This document shows, piece by piece, positions 7,933 through 16,523 of a stretch of 42,520 nucleotides of DNA. The DNA comes from Streptococcus vestibularis (lineage in GTDB: Bacteria > Bacillota > Bacilli > Lactobacillales > Streptococcaceae), in NCBI GenBank assembly GCA_010604095.1, contig JAABLG010000014.1, forward strand, positions 1 through 42,520, in the 5' to 3' direction. The notes below the pieces were generated by a model. That model had not been told where the DNA came from. It did not search any database and saw only the letters and a list, made by a program, of their open reading frames with translations. Each line of letters begins with the position of its first letter. Position 1 is the first letter of the stretch. Made by a program: the position numbers and the translations under genes.

Positions 7933-8289
7933 TTAGAATTTCAATCCGTTTTCACGAGCTGAGTCAGCCAAAGCTTTAACACGTCCGTGATAGAGATATC
8001 CACCGCGGTCAAACACCACTTCAGAAATACCTTTAGCTACTGCGCGTTCAGCAACAAGTTTACCGACAACAACGGCTTGTTCTGTTTTAGTTCCTTTAGA
8101 AACTTCTTTATCAAGAGTTGATGCACTTGCGAGCGTTACACCCGCTACGTCATCAATAACTTGAGCGTAGATGCCTGTATTAGAACGGAAAATGTTCAAA
8201 CGTGGGCGATCAGCAGTTCCAGAGAGTTTTCCGCGAACGCGACGATGGCGTTTTTGGCGGAGTTTGTTTTTATCTGGTTTCGAAATCAC
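7933..8289 (-). CDS. rplR: 50S ribosomal protein L18 (GTG start)
   Basis: 118 residues, starting [20 protein letters not shown] after the initiator Met. L18 binds 5S rRNA together with L5. The reading frame is open to an upstream GTG at 8298, but that codon touches the AGAGG ribosome binding site with no spacer. The GTG at 8289 has an 8-nt spacer and gives the usual streptococcal 118-residue length, so I chose it. It lies 89 nt after rplF across a structured spacer. Confidence 0.96.
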   Translation of the reverse strand: MISKPDKNKLRQKRHRRVRGKLSGTADRPRLNIFRSNTGIYAQVIDDVAGVTLASASTLDKEVSKGTKTEQAVVVGKLVAERAVAKGISEVVFDRGGYLYHGRVKALADSARENGLKF

Positions 8290-8313
8290 AATTTTCACCT
8301 CTTATTTATAATG

Positions 8314-8390
8314 CTTGCTCATGAGAGCTTTTGGTAAATAGACAATCCTGAAAGAACTGCCACAAGGATAATATCCTATTATTTACCAGT
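8314..8390 (-). other. hairpins spanning the rplF stop and rplR leader
   Basis: The last rplF codons and stop (GGTAAATA) can pair with TATTTACC about 45 nt downstream, enclosing AGGAT..ATCCT. A second short stem GCTC-tcat-GAGC follows before the rplR ribosome binding site. There is no U-tract. The outer stem would only form when no ribosome covers the rplF stop, so coupling to translation is possible but unproven. Confidence 0.4.
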
Positions 8391-8915
8391 TTTACCTTCT
8401 TTACGACGTACGTATTCACCAACGTAACGGATACCTTTGCCTTTGTAAGGTTCTGGTGAACGAAGGCCACGGATGTAAGCTGCTGTTTGACCAACAACTT
8501 CTTTGTTAATACCGTTAACGACGATTGAAGTTGCAGATGGTACTTCAAAAGTAATACCTTCTGGAGCTTCAACTTCGTCTTGGTGAGATTTACCAACTGA
8601 AAGAACAAGTTTTGAACCTTGGAGTTGGGCACGGTATCCGACACCGCGCATTTCAAGTTCTTTTTTGAAACCTTCAGAAACACCAACAACCATGTTGTTC
8701 AAGTTGGCACGTGAAGTACCGTGGATTGTTTTGTTTTCTTTTGAGTCGTTTGGACGGTGAAGTGTAACTTCGTTGCCTTCAACTTTGATTTCAATGTTTT
8801 TATTAAACTCACGAGTGAGTTCGCCTTTAGGTCCTTTAACAGTAACAACATTATTGTTGTTTGTTACTTCAACACCAGCAGGCAAAGTAATAACTTTATT
8901 ACCAATACGTGACAT
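8379..8915 (-). CDS. rplF: 50S ribosomal protein L6
   Basis: 178 residues, two tandem L6 domains, starting [17 protein letters not shown] and ending [25 protein letters not shown]6 sits near the sarcin-ricin loop and the factor-binding site. The frame extends 12 codons upstream to another ATG, but the AGGAG ribosome binding site and family alignment support the start used here. It follows rpsH by 126 nt, an unusually long spacer containing a 12-bp hairpin. Confidence 0.97.
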   Translation of the reverse strand: MSRIGNKVITLPAGVEVTNNNNVVTVKGPKGELTREFNKNIEIKVEGNEVTLHRPNDSKENKTIHGTSRANLNNMVVGVSEGFKKELEMRGVGYRAQLQGSKLVLSVGKSHQDEVEAPEGITFEVPSATSIVVNGINKEVVGQTAAYIRGLRSPEPYKGKGIRYVGEYVRRKEGKTGK

Positions 8916-8973
8916 AGTATTTAATTCTCCTGTTAGATTATCAAGCCACAAAGTGACTAGTTTTCACGGGGAT

Positions 8974-9003
8974 GAGTTTCATCGAATATAATCAACGAAA
9001 CTC
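8974..9003 (-). other. 12-bp hairpin in the rpsH-rplF spacer
   Basis: GAGTTTCGTTGA-ttatat-TCGATGAAACTC pairs over 12 bp with two G-U pairs, with no T-run after it. A smaller stem AGTCAC-ttt-GTGGCT follows (about 8942-8956). These resemble processing or stabilising structures rather than terminators. Confidence 0.55.
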
Positions 9004-9041
9004 GCACAAATCATTTGATATAAGTGCTTAGTATCAGCTTC

Positions 9042-9440
9042 TTACCAAACGTAAGCGATAACTTCTCCACCAACGTTCTTTTGACGAGCTTCTTTATCAG
9101 TCAAAAGACCTTCTGATGTAGAGATAATCGCAATTCCAAGTCCGTTAAGAACTTTAGGAACATCTTCACGTTTAGAGTAAACACGAAGACCTGGTTTAGA
9201 AATACGTTTCAAGTTAGTGATAACACGTTCACCGTTTTGTCCATATTTCAAGAACACACGGATGATACCTTGTTTATCATCTTCAATAACTTCAACGTTT
9301 TTTACAAAACCTTCACGTTTAAGGATATCAGCAATACCTTTTTTGATGTTTGATGCAGGTACTTCAAGTACTTCGTGTTTAGCTTGGTTAGCGTTACGAA
9401 TACGTGTCAAGAAATCTGCAATTGGGTCAGTCATAACCAT
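9042..9440 (-). CDS. rpsH: 30S ribosomal protein S8
   Basis: 132 residues, beginning [27 protein letters not shown] after an AGGAG site, ending [16 protein letters not shown]8 binds the central domain of 16S rRNA early in assembly. In E. coli it also represses the spc operon by binding the rplE message; whether that applies here cannot be read from the sequence. Flanked by two long spacers (123 and 126 nt). Confidence 0.98.
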   Translation of the reverse strand: MVMTDPIADFLTRIRNANQAKHEVLEVPASNIKKGIADILKREGFVKNVEVIEDDKQGIIRVFLKYGQNGERVITNLKRISKPGLRVYSKREDVPKVLNGLGIAIISTSEGLLTDKEARQKNVGGEVIAYVW

Positions 9441-9493
9441 TTTATATTTTCTCCTCTTACTAGTAGTTTGAATTGTTCACTTGCTAGTTAATG

Positions 9494-9550
9494 ATTGAGC
9501 TGGGCTCAAATAATATTTTTAATACATTCAAAGAAGATAATCTAATTCGA
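9494..9550 (-). other. hairpins in the rpsN-rpsH spacer
   Basis: The 123-nt spacer holds TTGAGC-cca-GCTCAA (perfect 6 bp) and a longer-range pairing TGCATTC/GAATGTA starting near the rpsN end. There is no U-tract. No coding potential is visible apart from frames overlapping rpsN. Confidence 0.4.
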
Positions 9551-9563
9551 ATGCATCATCATT

Positions 9564-9749
9564 TTACCAAGAAGCTTTGGTAACACCTGGAATTTGACCT
9601 TTGTAAGCCAATTCACGGAAGCAAACACGGCAAAGTTTAAATTTGCGATAAACTGAGTGTGGACGTCCACAACGTTCGCAACGAGTGTAAGCTTGCGTAG
9701 AGAACTTCGCAGGGCGTTTGTTCTTAGCAATCATTGATTTTTTAGCCAA
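9564..9749 (-). CDS. rpsN: 30S ribosomal protein S14, zinc-binding type (type Z)
   Basis: 61 residues with two CxxC pairs ([11 protein letters not shown], then CRVC), the zinc-containing short S14 found in Gram-positives. It lies at the 3' side of the 30S head. It follows rplE by 17 nt. Streptococci often carry a second, zinc-free S14 elsewhere; none is in this window. Confidence 0.98.
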   Translation of the reverse strand: MAKKSMIAKNKRPAKFSTQAYTRCERCGRPHSVYRKFKLCRVCFRELAYKGQIPGVTKASW

Positions 9750-9766
9750 TTTATTTACCTCCTAGA

Positions 9767-10309
9767 TTATTTTGCAAAAGGCATTCCAAGGCCTTTAAGC
9801 AATTCACGACCTTCTTCGTCAGTGTTAGCAGTAGTTACGATAACGATATCCATACCACGCACTTTATCAACATCGTCGAAGTTGATTTCTGGGAAGATAA
9901 GTTGTTCTTTAACACCAAGTGTGTAGTTACCACGTCCATCAAATGATTTAGTTGGAACACCATGGAAGTCACGAACACGTGGAAGTGAAACTGATACCAA
10001 TTTATCCAAGAATTCGTACATGCGTTCACCACGAAGGGTAACTTTAGCACCGATCGCTACACCTTCACGAAGACGGAAGCCAGCGATTGATTTCTTAGCT
10101 TTAGTAATCAATGGTTTTTGACCTGAAATAAGTGCCAACTCAGCAGCAGCTTTTTCAAGAGTTTTAGCGTTGTTTACAGCTTCACCAACACCCATGTTGA
10201 TAACGATTTTATCAACTTTTGGCACAGCCATAACTGAAGAATAGTTAAATTTTTCAGTCAAAGCAGGAATTACTTCGTTAGTGTATTTTTCTTTAAGACG
10301 GTTAGCCAT
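9767..10309 (-). CDS. rplE: 50S ribosomal protein L5
   Basis: 180 residues starting [20 protein letters not shown], with the family motif [16 protein letters not shown] near residue 34 and a conserved C-terminus ([17 protein letters not shown]). L5 binds 5S rRNA with L18 and forms a bridge to S13. Follows rplX by 26 nt. Confidence 0.98.
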   Translation of the reverse strand: MANRLKEKYTNEVIPALTEKFNYSSVMAVPKVDKIVINMGVGEAVNNAKTLEKAAAELALISGQKPLITKAKKSIAGFRLREGVAIGAKVTLRGERMYEFLDKLVSVSLPRVRDFHGVPTKSFDGRGNYTLGVKEQLIFPEINFDDVDKVRGMDIVIVTTANTDEEGRELLKGLGMPFAK

Positions 10310-10335
10310 TTAATACTTTCTCCTTTCCTTCGTGA

Positions 10336-10641
10336 TTAGTCAAGCACTTCGCCTGATTTTTTGTTGTAACGAACTTTTTTGCCGTCAACAACTTTGTAAC
10401 CTACACGTCCAGCAACACCGTTCTTGTCAAGAACTTGAACGTTTGAAGCGTGGATTGGTGCTTCTTTTTCCACGATAGCACCTTGAGGGTTTTCAGCTGA
10501 TGGTTTTTGGTGTTTTTTGATGATTGCAACACCTTCAACAACAACTTTATTTACTTTTGGAAGAGCCTTAAGAACTACTGCTTCAGTTCCTTTGTCTTTA
10601 CCAGCAATAACGCGAACTTTATCGCCTTTTTTTACAAACAT
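10336..10641 (-). CDS. rplX: 50S ribosomal protein L24
   Basis: 101 residues with an N-terminal KOW motif ([20 protein letters not shown]). L24 is an assembly-initiator protein near the tunnel exit. It lies 78 nt after rplN; the spacer holds two adjacent GC-rich hairpins (10668-10696). Confidence 0.98.
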   Translation of the reverse strand: MFVKKGDKVRVIAGKDKGTEAVVLKALPKVNKVVVEGVAIIKKHQKPSAENPQGAIVEKEAPIHASNVQVLDKNGVAGRVGYKVVDGKKVRYNKKSGEVLD

Positions 10642-10667
10642 TGAGTATTTCTCCTATTATTTCTTAC

Positions 10668-10696
10668 GCCCTATGGGCACCCTAGCTGAGCCAGGG
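10668..10696 (-). other. tandem hairpins in the rplN-rplX spacer
   Basis: CCCTGGC-tca-GCTAGGG (7 bp, one G-U) is followed after one base by GCCC-ata-GGGC (4 bp). They are GC-rich for this genome and lie about 30 nt before the rplX start. No U-tract follows. Confidence 0.5.
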
Positions 10697-10719
10697 GACT
10701 AAGTTTGTGTTTCGTTAGA

Positions 10720-11088
10720 TTAAAGTACTTCTGGCGCCAAAGATACGATACGCATGTATCCACCTTCACGCAATTCACGTGCAACAGGGCCAAAGATACG
10801 AGTTCCACGAGGAGTTTTGTCATCGCGGATGATTACTGCAGCATTGTCATCAAACTTGATGTATGAACCGTCTGGACGACGAGCACCAGTTTTAGTACGA
10901 ACGATTACAGCTTTAACAACATCACCTTTTTTAACAGCTCCACCTGGTGTAGCTTGTTTTACAGTTGCAACGATTACGTCGCCGATGTTAGCGAATTTAC
11001 GTCCTGAACCACCAAGAACTTTGATAGTCAAGATTTCACGAGCACCGCTATTATCAGCAACTTTCAAGCGACTTTCTTGTTGAATCAT
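10720..11088 (-). CDS. rplN: 50S ribosomal protein L14
   Basis: 122 residues, starting [20 protein letters not shown], with the beta-barrel core and the C-terminal [25 protein letters not shown]14 forms an intersubunit bridge and binds L19. Follows rpsQ by 24 nt. Confidence 0.98.
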   Translation of the reverse strand: MIQQESRLKVADNSGAREILTIKVLGGSGRKFANIGDVIVATVKQATPGGAVKKGDVVKAVIVRTKTGARRPDGSYIKFDDNAAVIIRDDKTPRGTRIFGPVARELREGGYMRIVSLAPEVL

Positions 11089-11112
11089 TTCAATTGTCTC
11101 CTTTTAGTTTTA

Positions 11113-11373
11113 TTAGATAATAACAGCTTCTTCCACAACTTCTACAAGACGGAAGCGTTTTGTAGCTGAAAGTGGGCGAGTTTCCATGATACGAACGATA
11201 TCGCCTTCTTTAGCAACGTTGTTTTCATCATGTGCTTTGTATTTTTTAGAATAGTTGATACGTTTACCATAGACTGGGTGGTTACGTTTCGTTTCAACTA
11301 CAACTGTGATTGTTTTATCCATCTTGTCAGATACTACGCGTCCAACAAGGGTTTTACGTTGATTACGTTCCAT
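11113..11373 (-). CDS. rpsQ: 30S ribosomal protein S17
   Basis: 86 residues, an OB-fold protein starting [20 protein letters not shown], with the conserved [19 protein letters not shown]17 is a primary 16S rRNA binding protein. Follows rpmC by 27 nt. Confidence 0.98.
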
Positions 11374-11400
11374 TATTAGAATTGCTCCTTTCCCAATCTA

Positions 11401-11607
11401 TTATTTGATTTCAGATTGCACTGTTTTAACACGTGCAATTTGTTTCTTCACTTCGTTCAAACGAGCAGTTTGATCAAGTTGACCTGCTGCAGCTTGGAAA
11501 CGAAGGTCGAAAAGTTCTTTCTTAAGTTCGTTTTCTTTTTTAGCAAGCTCTTCTTGAGACAAGCCACGAAGCTCAGCAACAAACTTTTTGATTTCTTCAA
11601 GTTTCAT
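11401..11607 (-). CDS. rpmC: 50S ribosomal protein L29
   Basis: 68 residues, two long helices, starting [22 protein letters not shown]29 lies at the tunnel exit beside L23, near the docking site of trigger factor and SRP. Only 9 nt separate it from rplP upstream. Confidence 0.98.
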   Translation of the reverse strand: MKLEEIKKFVAELRGLSQEELAKKENELKKELFDLRFQAAAGQLDQTARLNEVKKQIARVKTVQSEIK

Positions 11608-11616
11608 GTCTTCTCC

Positions 11617-12030
11617 TTATTCTGCTTCACGTTTCACGAATTTACTTTTAACTGGCAATTTGTGGCTAGCAAGACGAAGTGCTTCACGTGCAACCTCTTC
11701 AGGTACACCTGCGATTTCGAACATTACTTTACCACGTTTAACTGGTGCTACCCAACCTTCAGGTGCCCCTTTACCAGAACCCATACGTACACCGATAGCT
11801 TTAGCAGTGTATGATTTGTGTGGGAAGATCTTAATCCAAACCTTACCACCACGCTTCATGTAACGAGTCATGGCAATACGAGCAGCCTCGATTTGACGGT
11901 TTGTAATCCAGTGGCTAGTTGTAGCTTGAAGTCCGTATTCACCGAATGCTACTTCTTTACCACCTTTAGCCTCACCGCGCATTTTTCCACGGAATTCACG
12001 ACGGTGTTTAACACGTTTAGGTACTAACAT
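11617..12030 (-). CDS. rplP: 50S ribosomal protein L16
   Basis: 137 residues starting [20 protein letters not shown]16 contacts the A-site tRNA and organises the peptidyl transferase region. Only 3 nt separate it from the rpsC stop, so translation is probably coupled. Confidence 0.98.
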   Translation of the reverse strand: MLVPKRVKHRREFRGKMRGEAKGGKEVAFGEYGLQATTSHWITNRQIEAARIAMTRYMKRGGKVWIKIFPHKSYTAKAIGVRMGSGKGAPEGWVAPVKRGKVMFEIAGVPEEVAREALRLASHKLPVKSKFVKREAE

Positions 12031-12033
12031 TTG

Positions 12034-12687
12034 TTATTTGCCTCCTTTAGTGTTTTTACGAGCTGGAAGAACTTCTCCACGGTAGATCCAAACTTTAACA
12101 CCAAGTTTACCGTAAGTTGTGTCAGCTTCTTCCCAAGCATAATCGATATCAGCGCGAAGTGTATGAAGTGGAACTGTACCTTCAGAGTATCCTTCTGCAC
12201 GGGCAATATCGGCACCGTTCAAACGACCAGATACTTGAGTTTTAATTCCTTTAGCTCCAGCACGCATTGTACGTTGGATAGCTTGTTTTTGTGCACGACG
12301 GAAAGCAACACGTTGCTCAAGTTGACGAGCAATAGTTTCACCAACAAGATGAGCGTCCAAATCAGGTTTCTTGATTTCAACAATGTTGATGTGTACTTGT
12401 TTTCCAGTCAATTTGTTAAGTTGAGCGCGAAGAGCGTCAACGTTTGATCCACCTTTACCGATAACCATACCTGGTTTTGCAGTGTGAAGTGAAACAATAA
12501 CTTTGTTTACAGCACGTTCGATTTCAATAGTTGAAACTGAAGCGTCTGCAAGTTCTTTTTGAATAAATTTGCGGATTGCCAAATCTTCGTGAAGGTAATC
12601 TGCGTATTCTTTTTCAGCATACCATTTCGCATCCCAGTCACGGATGATCCCGACACGCATACCAATTGGATGTACTTTTTGACCCAC
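12034..12687 (-). CDS. rpsC: 30S ribosomal protein S3
   Basis: 217 residues. An N-terminal KH domain carries the GxxG loop in [19 protein letters not shown] (about residue 75), followed by the S3 C-terminal domain with [21 protein letters not shown]3 lines the mRNA entry tunnel and shares the helicase function with S4 and S5. Follows rplV by 12 nt. Confidence 0.98.
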   Translation of the reverse strand: MGQKVHPIGMRVGIIRDWDAKWYAEKEYADYLHEDLAIRKFIQKELADASVSTIEIERAVNKVIVSLHTAKPGMVIGKGGSNVDALRAQLNKLTGKQVHINIVEIKKPDLDAHLVGETIARQLEQRVAFRRAQKQAIQRTMRAGAKGIKTQVSGRLNGADIARAEGYSEGTVPLHTLRADIDYAWEEADTTYGKLGVKVWIYRGEVLPARKNTKGGK

Positions 12688-12699
12688 GAGTTTACCTCC

Positions 12700-13044
12700 T
12701 TATTTTTCTGACACAACTACTGTTACGTGAGTTGTGCGTTTGTTGATTGGTGAAGCTGAACCTTTCGCACGTGGACGGAAACGTTTCATTGTTGGTCCTT
12801 CGTTTGCGAATGTTTCAGATACTACCAAGTTAGCTTTTTCCAAACCAAAGTTATTTTCTGCATTAGCGATAGCAGAGTTAAGAGTTTTCTCAACGATACG
12901 AGCTGCTTTGTTTGGAGTGAATTTCAAGATTGCGATTGCATCAGCAACGTTCTTACCACGGATAAGATCAAGAACAAGACGTGTTTTACGAGGTGAAACA
13001 CGCACTGTACGAGCCATTGCTTTAGCTGAAGTAATTTCTGCCAT
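12700..13044 (-). CDS. rplV: 50S ribosomal protein L22
   Basis: 114 residues, starting [20 protein letters not shown]. The C-terminal beta-hairpin ([21 protein letters not shown]) reaches into the nascent peptide tunnel, where macrolide resistance changes map in other species. Nothing unusual is seen in it here. Follows rpsS by 15 nt. Confidence 0.98.
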   Translation of the reverse strand: MAEITSAKAMARTVRVSPRKTRLVLDLIRGKNVADAIAILKFTPNKAARIVEKTLNSAIANAENNFGLEKANLVVSETFANEGPTMKRFRPRAKGSASPINKRTTHVTVVVSEK

Positions 13045-13059
13045 TGTGTCCTCCTCCTA

Positions 13060-13338
13060 TTAACGACGTGTTTTCTTATCGTCAGCTGCGTGACCTTTGT
13101 AAGTACGTGTTGGTGCAAATTCACCAAGTTTGTGACCTACCATGTCTTCTTGGATGTAAACAGGAACGTGTTTACGTCCATCATAAACTGCGATAGTGTA
13201 TCCGATGAAACTTGGGAAAATCGTTGAACGACGTGACCAAGTTTTGATTACTTTTTTCTTTTCGTCATTTGCTTGAGCTTCAACTTTTTTCATCAAATGC
13301 TCATCGACGAAAGGTCCTTTTTTAAGACTACGTCCCAT
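13060..13338 (-). CDS. rpsS: 30S ribosomal protein S19
   Basis: 92 residues starting [20 protein letters not shown], with the conserved [23 protein letters not shown]19 sits on the 30S head beside S13. It lies 90 nt after rplB across a structured GC-rich spacer. Confidence 0.98.
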
Positions 13339-13365
13339 TTTGTAGTTTTCTCCTTTAAATTAAAT

Positions 13366-13425
13366 GTACCACAGCGGCTTGCGCTGAGCGCTACCGAGTT
13401 GGCGGATAATATGTGCTAAGCGACT
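13366..13425 (-). other. structured spacer between rplB and rpsS
   Basis: This GC-rich stretch can form either GCGC-tca-GCGC or the overlapping CAGCG-caagc-CGCTG, which exclude each other. No U-tract and no open reading frame with a ribosome binding site are present. Its role is unknown. Confidence 0.4.
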
Positions 13426-13428
13426 AAA

Positions 13429-14262
13429 TTATTTTTCGTTACGACGACGAACGATAAGTTTGTCAGATTTAGCTTTCTTGTTACGAGTTTTAAGACCAAG
13501 CGCAGGTTTACCCCATGGAGTAGATGGCGCTTTACGTCCAACTGGTGCTTTACCTTCACCACCACCGTGTGGGTGATCATTAGGGTTCATTACAGAACCA
13601 CGAACTGTTGGGCGAACACCTTTCCAGCGATTACGACCAGCTTTACCAAGGTTGATAAGTGATTGTTGTTCGTTACCGACAGTACCGATTGTTGCACGAC
13701 ATGTACCAAGAATCATACGAACTTCGCCTGATTGAAGACGAACAAGCACGTATTTACCTTCTTGACCCAAAACTTGAGCAGAAGCACCAGCGGCACGGAT
13801 AAGTTCAGCACCTTTACCTGGTTGAAGCTCAATGTTGTGGATAACTGTACCAACTGGGATGTTTGCAAGTGGAAGAGCGTTACCAATCTTGATATCCGCA
13901 TCTGGACCTGAAACGATACGTTGACCTACTTCAAGACCTTTAGGTGCGATGATGTAAGTTTTAACCCCGTCAGTGTAGTGTACAAGAGCGATATTTGCAG
14001 TACGGTTTGGATCATATTCAACAGTTTTAACAACTGCTTCAACGCCATCTTTATTACGTTTGAAGTCAATCAAACGGTAGTGACGTTTGTGTCCGCCACC
14101 TTGGTGACGTACAGTAATACGACCGTTGTTGTTACGACCAGCTTTGTTCTTAAGAGAAACAAGCAATGATTTTTCAGGAGTGCTTGTAGTGATTTCTGCG
14201 AAATCCAAAGAAGTCATGTTACGACGGCCATTTGTCGTTGGTTTATAAACTTTAATACCCAC
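13429..14262 (-). CDS. rplB: 50S ribosomal protein L2
   Basis: 277 residues, with an N-terminal OB fold, an SH3-like domain, and the C-terminal [18 protein letters not shown] loop, whose conserved His lies close to the peptidyl transferase centre. L2 is needed for subunit joining. Follows rplW by 17 nt. Confidence 0.98.
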   Translation of the reverse strand: MGIKVYKPTTNGRRNMTSLDFAEITTSTPEKSLLVSLKNKAGRNNNGRITVRHQGGGHKRHYRLIDFKRNKDGVEAVVKTVEYDPNRTANIALVHYTDGVKTYIIAPKGLEVGQRIVSGPDADIKIGNALPLANIPVGTVIHNIELQPGKGAELIRAAGASAQVLGQEGKYVLVRLQSGEVRMILGTCRATIGTVGNEQQSLINLGKAGRNRWKGVRPTVRGSVMNPNDHPHGGGEGKAPVGRKAPSTPWGKPALGLKTRNKKAKSDKLIVRRRNEK

Positions 14263-14279
14263 GTTAATTTCTCCTTTGA

Positions 14280-14576
14280 TTATTCAGCTTCAGCTGCAAA
14301 CAACTCGATTGCTTTTGAATCAGCTGTAAGAGTGATGATAGCTTTTTTAGTTTTTGAAGTGAAACCAGTGTAACGTCCAACACGTTTTTGTTTTGGCTTA
14401 ACAGTTACAGTGTTCACGCTAGCAACTTTAACACCTTCAAATGCAGCTTCAACTGCTTGTTTGATCAAGAGTTTGTGTGCACGTGTATCAACTTCGAAAG
14501 TGTATTTTCCTGCTTCAAGAGCAACCATAGATTTCTCAGTGATAACAGGTTTTTTGATTACGTCATACAAATTCAT
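14280..14576 (-). CDS. rplW: 50S ribosomal protein L23
   Basis: 98 residues starting [20 protein letters not shown], with the rRNA-reaching loop around [24 protein letters not shown]23 is the docking point for trigger factor and SRP at the tunnel exit. Its ATG shares one base with the rplD TAA stop, so translation is coupled. Confidence 0.98.
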   Translation of the reverse strand: MNLYDVIKKPVITEKSMVALEAGKYTFEVDTRAHKLLIKQAVEAAFEGVKVASVNTVTVKPKQKRVGRYTGFTSKTKKAIITLTADSKAIELFAAEAE

Positions 14577-15199
14577 TATGCAAGAACCTCCTCGATTGAT
14601 GAGATAGCTTCTTTAGTAACAAGAAGTTTATCTGCGTTTACGATGTCAAGTACACTTGCAGTTGCAGGAGTTGCAACAGTTACGTTTGCAAGGTTACGAG
14701 CTGAAAGTTCAGCGAATTTGTTTCCTTCTTCAACGATAACAAGTACTTTTGAATCGATGCTAAGAGCTGAAAGAACTTTTGCGAATTCAGCAGTTTTTGG
14801 AGCTGCAAATGAAAGAGCTTCAACTGCTACAAATTTATCTTCTGCAACTTTAGCTGAGTAAACAGATTTCAATGCAAGGCGACGAACTTTTTGTGGAAGT
14901 TTGTATCCGTATGAACGTGGAGTTGGTCCGAAGACAATACCACCGCCACGCCATTGTGGTGAGCGGATAGAACCTTGACGAGCACGTCCAGTTCCTTTTT
15001 GACGCCATGGTTTACGTCCACCACCTGATACTGCTGAACGGTTTTTTACCGCATGAGTACCTTGGCGAAGGCTAGCGCGTTGGCTGATTACGACATCAAA
15101 TACTACTGATTCGTTTGGTTCGATACCGAAGATAGCGTCGTTAAGTTCAACTGAGCTAACTTCTTTACCAGTTTGGTCAAATAGTTTTACGTTTGCCAT
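14576..15199 (-). CDS. rplD: 50S ribosomal protein L4
   Basis: 207 residues. The long internal loop (about 45-95) with [19 protein letters not shown] enters the exit tunnel and meets L22 at the constriction. In E. coli L4 also represses its own operon by binding the S10 leader. The leader here is strongly structured, so that is a reasonable hypothesis but not shown. Follows rplC by 24 nt. Confidence 0.98.
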   Translation of the reverse strand: MANVKLFDQTGKEVSSVELNDAIFGIEPNESVVFDVVISQRASLRQGTHAVKNRSAVSGGGRKPWRQKGTGRARQGSIRSPQWRGGGIVFGPTPRSYGYKLPQKVRRLALKSVYSAKVAEDKFVAVEALSFAAPKTAEFAKVLSALSIDSKVLVIVEEGNKFAELSARNLANVTVATPATASVLDIVNADKLLVTKEAISSIEEVLA

Positions 15200-15223
15200 T
15201 TTTAACTGATTTCTCCTTTCTTA

Positions 15224-15850
15224 TTATTTAGCAGCTTTAACTGCTGATTTGATAGTGATAAGAGATTTCTTAGCACCTGGTACGTTACCTTTGATGAGGA
15301 TAACGTTTTTCTCTGGGATAACTTGTACAACTTCAAGGTTTTGAATTGTCACACGGTTGCCACCCATACGTCCTGCCAAGTGTTTGTTTTTGAAAACACG
15401 GTTAGGCGCAACAGGTCCCATTGAACCTGGACGACGGTGGTAACGAGAACCGTGAGCCATAGGTCCGCGTGATTGACCGTGGCGTTTGATAACACCTTGG
15501 AAACCTTTACCTTTTGAAGTACCAGTTACGTCAACAACATCTCCAGCTTCGAATGTGTCAACAGTGATTTCTGATCCAACTTCCAAGCCTTCAATGTTTT
15601 TGAATTCACGAATGAAGCGCTTAGGAGCTGTGTTAGCTTTCGCTACGTGGCCTTTGGCAGGTTTGTTGCTCAATACTTCGCGTTTGTCGTCAAAACCAAC
15701 TTGAACTGCTTCGTAACCGTCTGTTTCAACAGTTTTAACTTGAAGCACAACGTTTGGAGTAGCTTCGATGACAGTAACAGGGATAAATTCACCTGCTTCA
15801 GTGAAGATTTGAGTCATTCCCACTTTTTTCCCTAAGATTCCTTTTGTCAT
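15224..15850 (-). CDS. rplC: 50S ribosomal protein L3
   Basis: 208 residues starting [20 protein letters not shown]. The tip of the central extension, with [20 protein letters not shown], lies near the peptidyl transferase centre. L3 starts 50S assembly. It is separated from rpsJ by 114 nt containing a tandem repeat (15881-15943). Confidence 0.98.
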   Translation of the reverse strand: MTKGILGKKVGMTQIFTEAGEFIPVTVIEATPNVVLQVKTVETDGYEAVQVGFDDKREVLSNKPAKGHVAKANTAPKRFIREFKNIEGLEVGSEITVDTFEAGDVVDVTGTSKGKGFQGVIKRHGQSRGPMAHGSRYHRRPGSMGPVAPNRVFKNKHLAGRMGGNRVTIQNLEVVQVIPEKNVILIKGNVPGAKKSLITIKSAVKAAK

Positions 15851-15880
15851 GAGAAAATATTTCCTTTACTTTATTGTATT

Positions 15881-15943
15881 TCAAAAAGTTTTTTATGAGC
15901 GTTTTTTATGCTCAAAAAAGTTTTTAACGAGCGTTTTTTATGC
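15881..15943 (-). repeat. tandem direct repeat in the rpsJ-rplC spacer
   Basis: Two adjacent imperfect copies (31 and 32 nt, about 90% alike), each with the pattern TCAAAAAG..TTTT..GAGCGTTTTTTATGC on the plus strand. In the transcript each copy contains GAGC-n9-GCTC. The array lies 30-90 nt before rplC. It may come from replication slippage, or serve as repeated protein or RNase sites. Confidence 0.75.
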
Positions 15944-15964
15944 TCAATCAAATCAAGCCTTAAA

Positions 15965-16273
15965 TTAAAGTTTGATTTCTACGTTCACACCACTTGGAAG
16001 ATCAAGTTTCATCAAAGCGTCAACTGTTTTTTGAGTTGGGTTGATGATGTCAATAAGACGTTTGTGTGTACGCATTTCAAATTGTTCGCGAGAATCTTTA
16101 TATTTGTGAGTCGCACGAATAATTGTGTAGAGACTACGTTCAGTTGGAAGTGGAACTGGTCCAGCAACTGTCGCACCTGTGCGAGTTGCAGTTTCTACGA
16201 TTTTTTCTGCCGCTGTATCAAGCGTACGGTGTTCGTAAGCTTTCAAACGGATACGAATTTTTTTGTTTGCCAT
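15965..16273 (-). CDS. rpsJ: 30S ribosomal protein S10
   Basis: 102 residues starting [19 protein letters not shown] and containing [21 protein letters not shown]10 is part of the 30S head; as NusE it also joins NusB in antitermination complexes. It is the first gene of the S10-spc-alpha supercluster, behind a promoter (16409-16437) and a 130-nt structured leader. Confidence 0.98.
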   Translation of the reverse strand: MANKKIRIRLKAYEHRTLDTAAEKIVETATRTGATVAGPVPLPTERSLYTIIRATHKYKDSREQFEMRTHKRLIDIINPTQKTVDALMKLDLPSGVNVEIKL

Positions 16274-16308
16274 TTTTTCTCCTCTTTCGTCTATTTAAGA
16301 TAATAGGC

Positions 16309-16383
16309 TAGCTCCTCAAGAAAACCAACACGGATTGCGTGGCAGTGCAACCAGGCGTGTCGCAACCTCTTGTATCATAGCTA
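16309..16383 (-). promoter_or_regulatory. structured S10 operon leader (candidate autoregulatory RNA)
   Basis: The transcript leader folds into one long interrupted hairpin. From outside in: TAGCT/AGCTA, CAAGA/TCTTG, CGACACG/CGTGTTG, and GGTTGC/GCAATC around an 8-nt loop. A separate GCTGT-aaat-ACAGC hairpin lies at the 5' end. The position matches the L4-controlled S10 leader of E. coli, but the sequence is different, so the ligand is inferred. No terminator-type U-tract is seen, so control at translation or RNA stability is more likely. Confidence 0.6.
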
Positions 16384-16408
16384 AGCGCTGTATTTACAGC
16401 ACCATAAT

Positions 16409-16437
16409 ATAATAACAAAAGAACCCACTCATTGCAA
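16409..16437 (-). promoter_or_regulatory. promoter of the S10-spc-alpha supercluster
   Basis: TTGCAA, a 17-nt spacer and TATTAT on the minus strand, 136 nt before rpsJ. Upstream lies an A/T-rich stretch (16438-16490) with A-runs suited to an UP element. Confidence 0.8.
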
Positions 16438-16481
16438 GGTTTTTTTTAAAATTTTTCCTTTTTCTTCCTTATTTTTTACAA

Positions 16482-16513
16482 AATCAAAAATCCATCCTTT
16501 AGATTGGATGGAT
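16482..16513 (-). terminator. terminator of ruvB
   Basis: ATCCATCC-n8-GGATGGAT on the minus strand, a perfect 8-bp stem, followed by TTTTTGATTTTG, 10 nt after the ruvB stop. It separates ruvB from the S10 promoter. Confidence 0.85.
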
Positions 16514-16523
16514 TGTCGCATTC

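Noticed and set aside
8289..8298. Upstream GTG start for rplR giving 121 residues
   Set aside because: It touches the AGAGG ribosome binding site with no spacer; the GTG 9 nt later has normal spacing and gives the usual 118 residues.
8916..8951. Twelve-codon N-terminal extension of rplF
   Set aside because: The AGGAG site lies inside the extension just before MSRIGNK, and L6 proteins start there.
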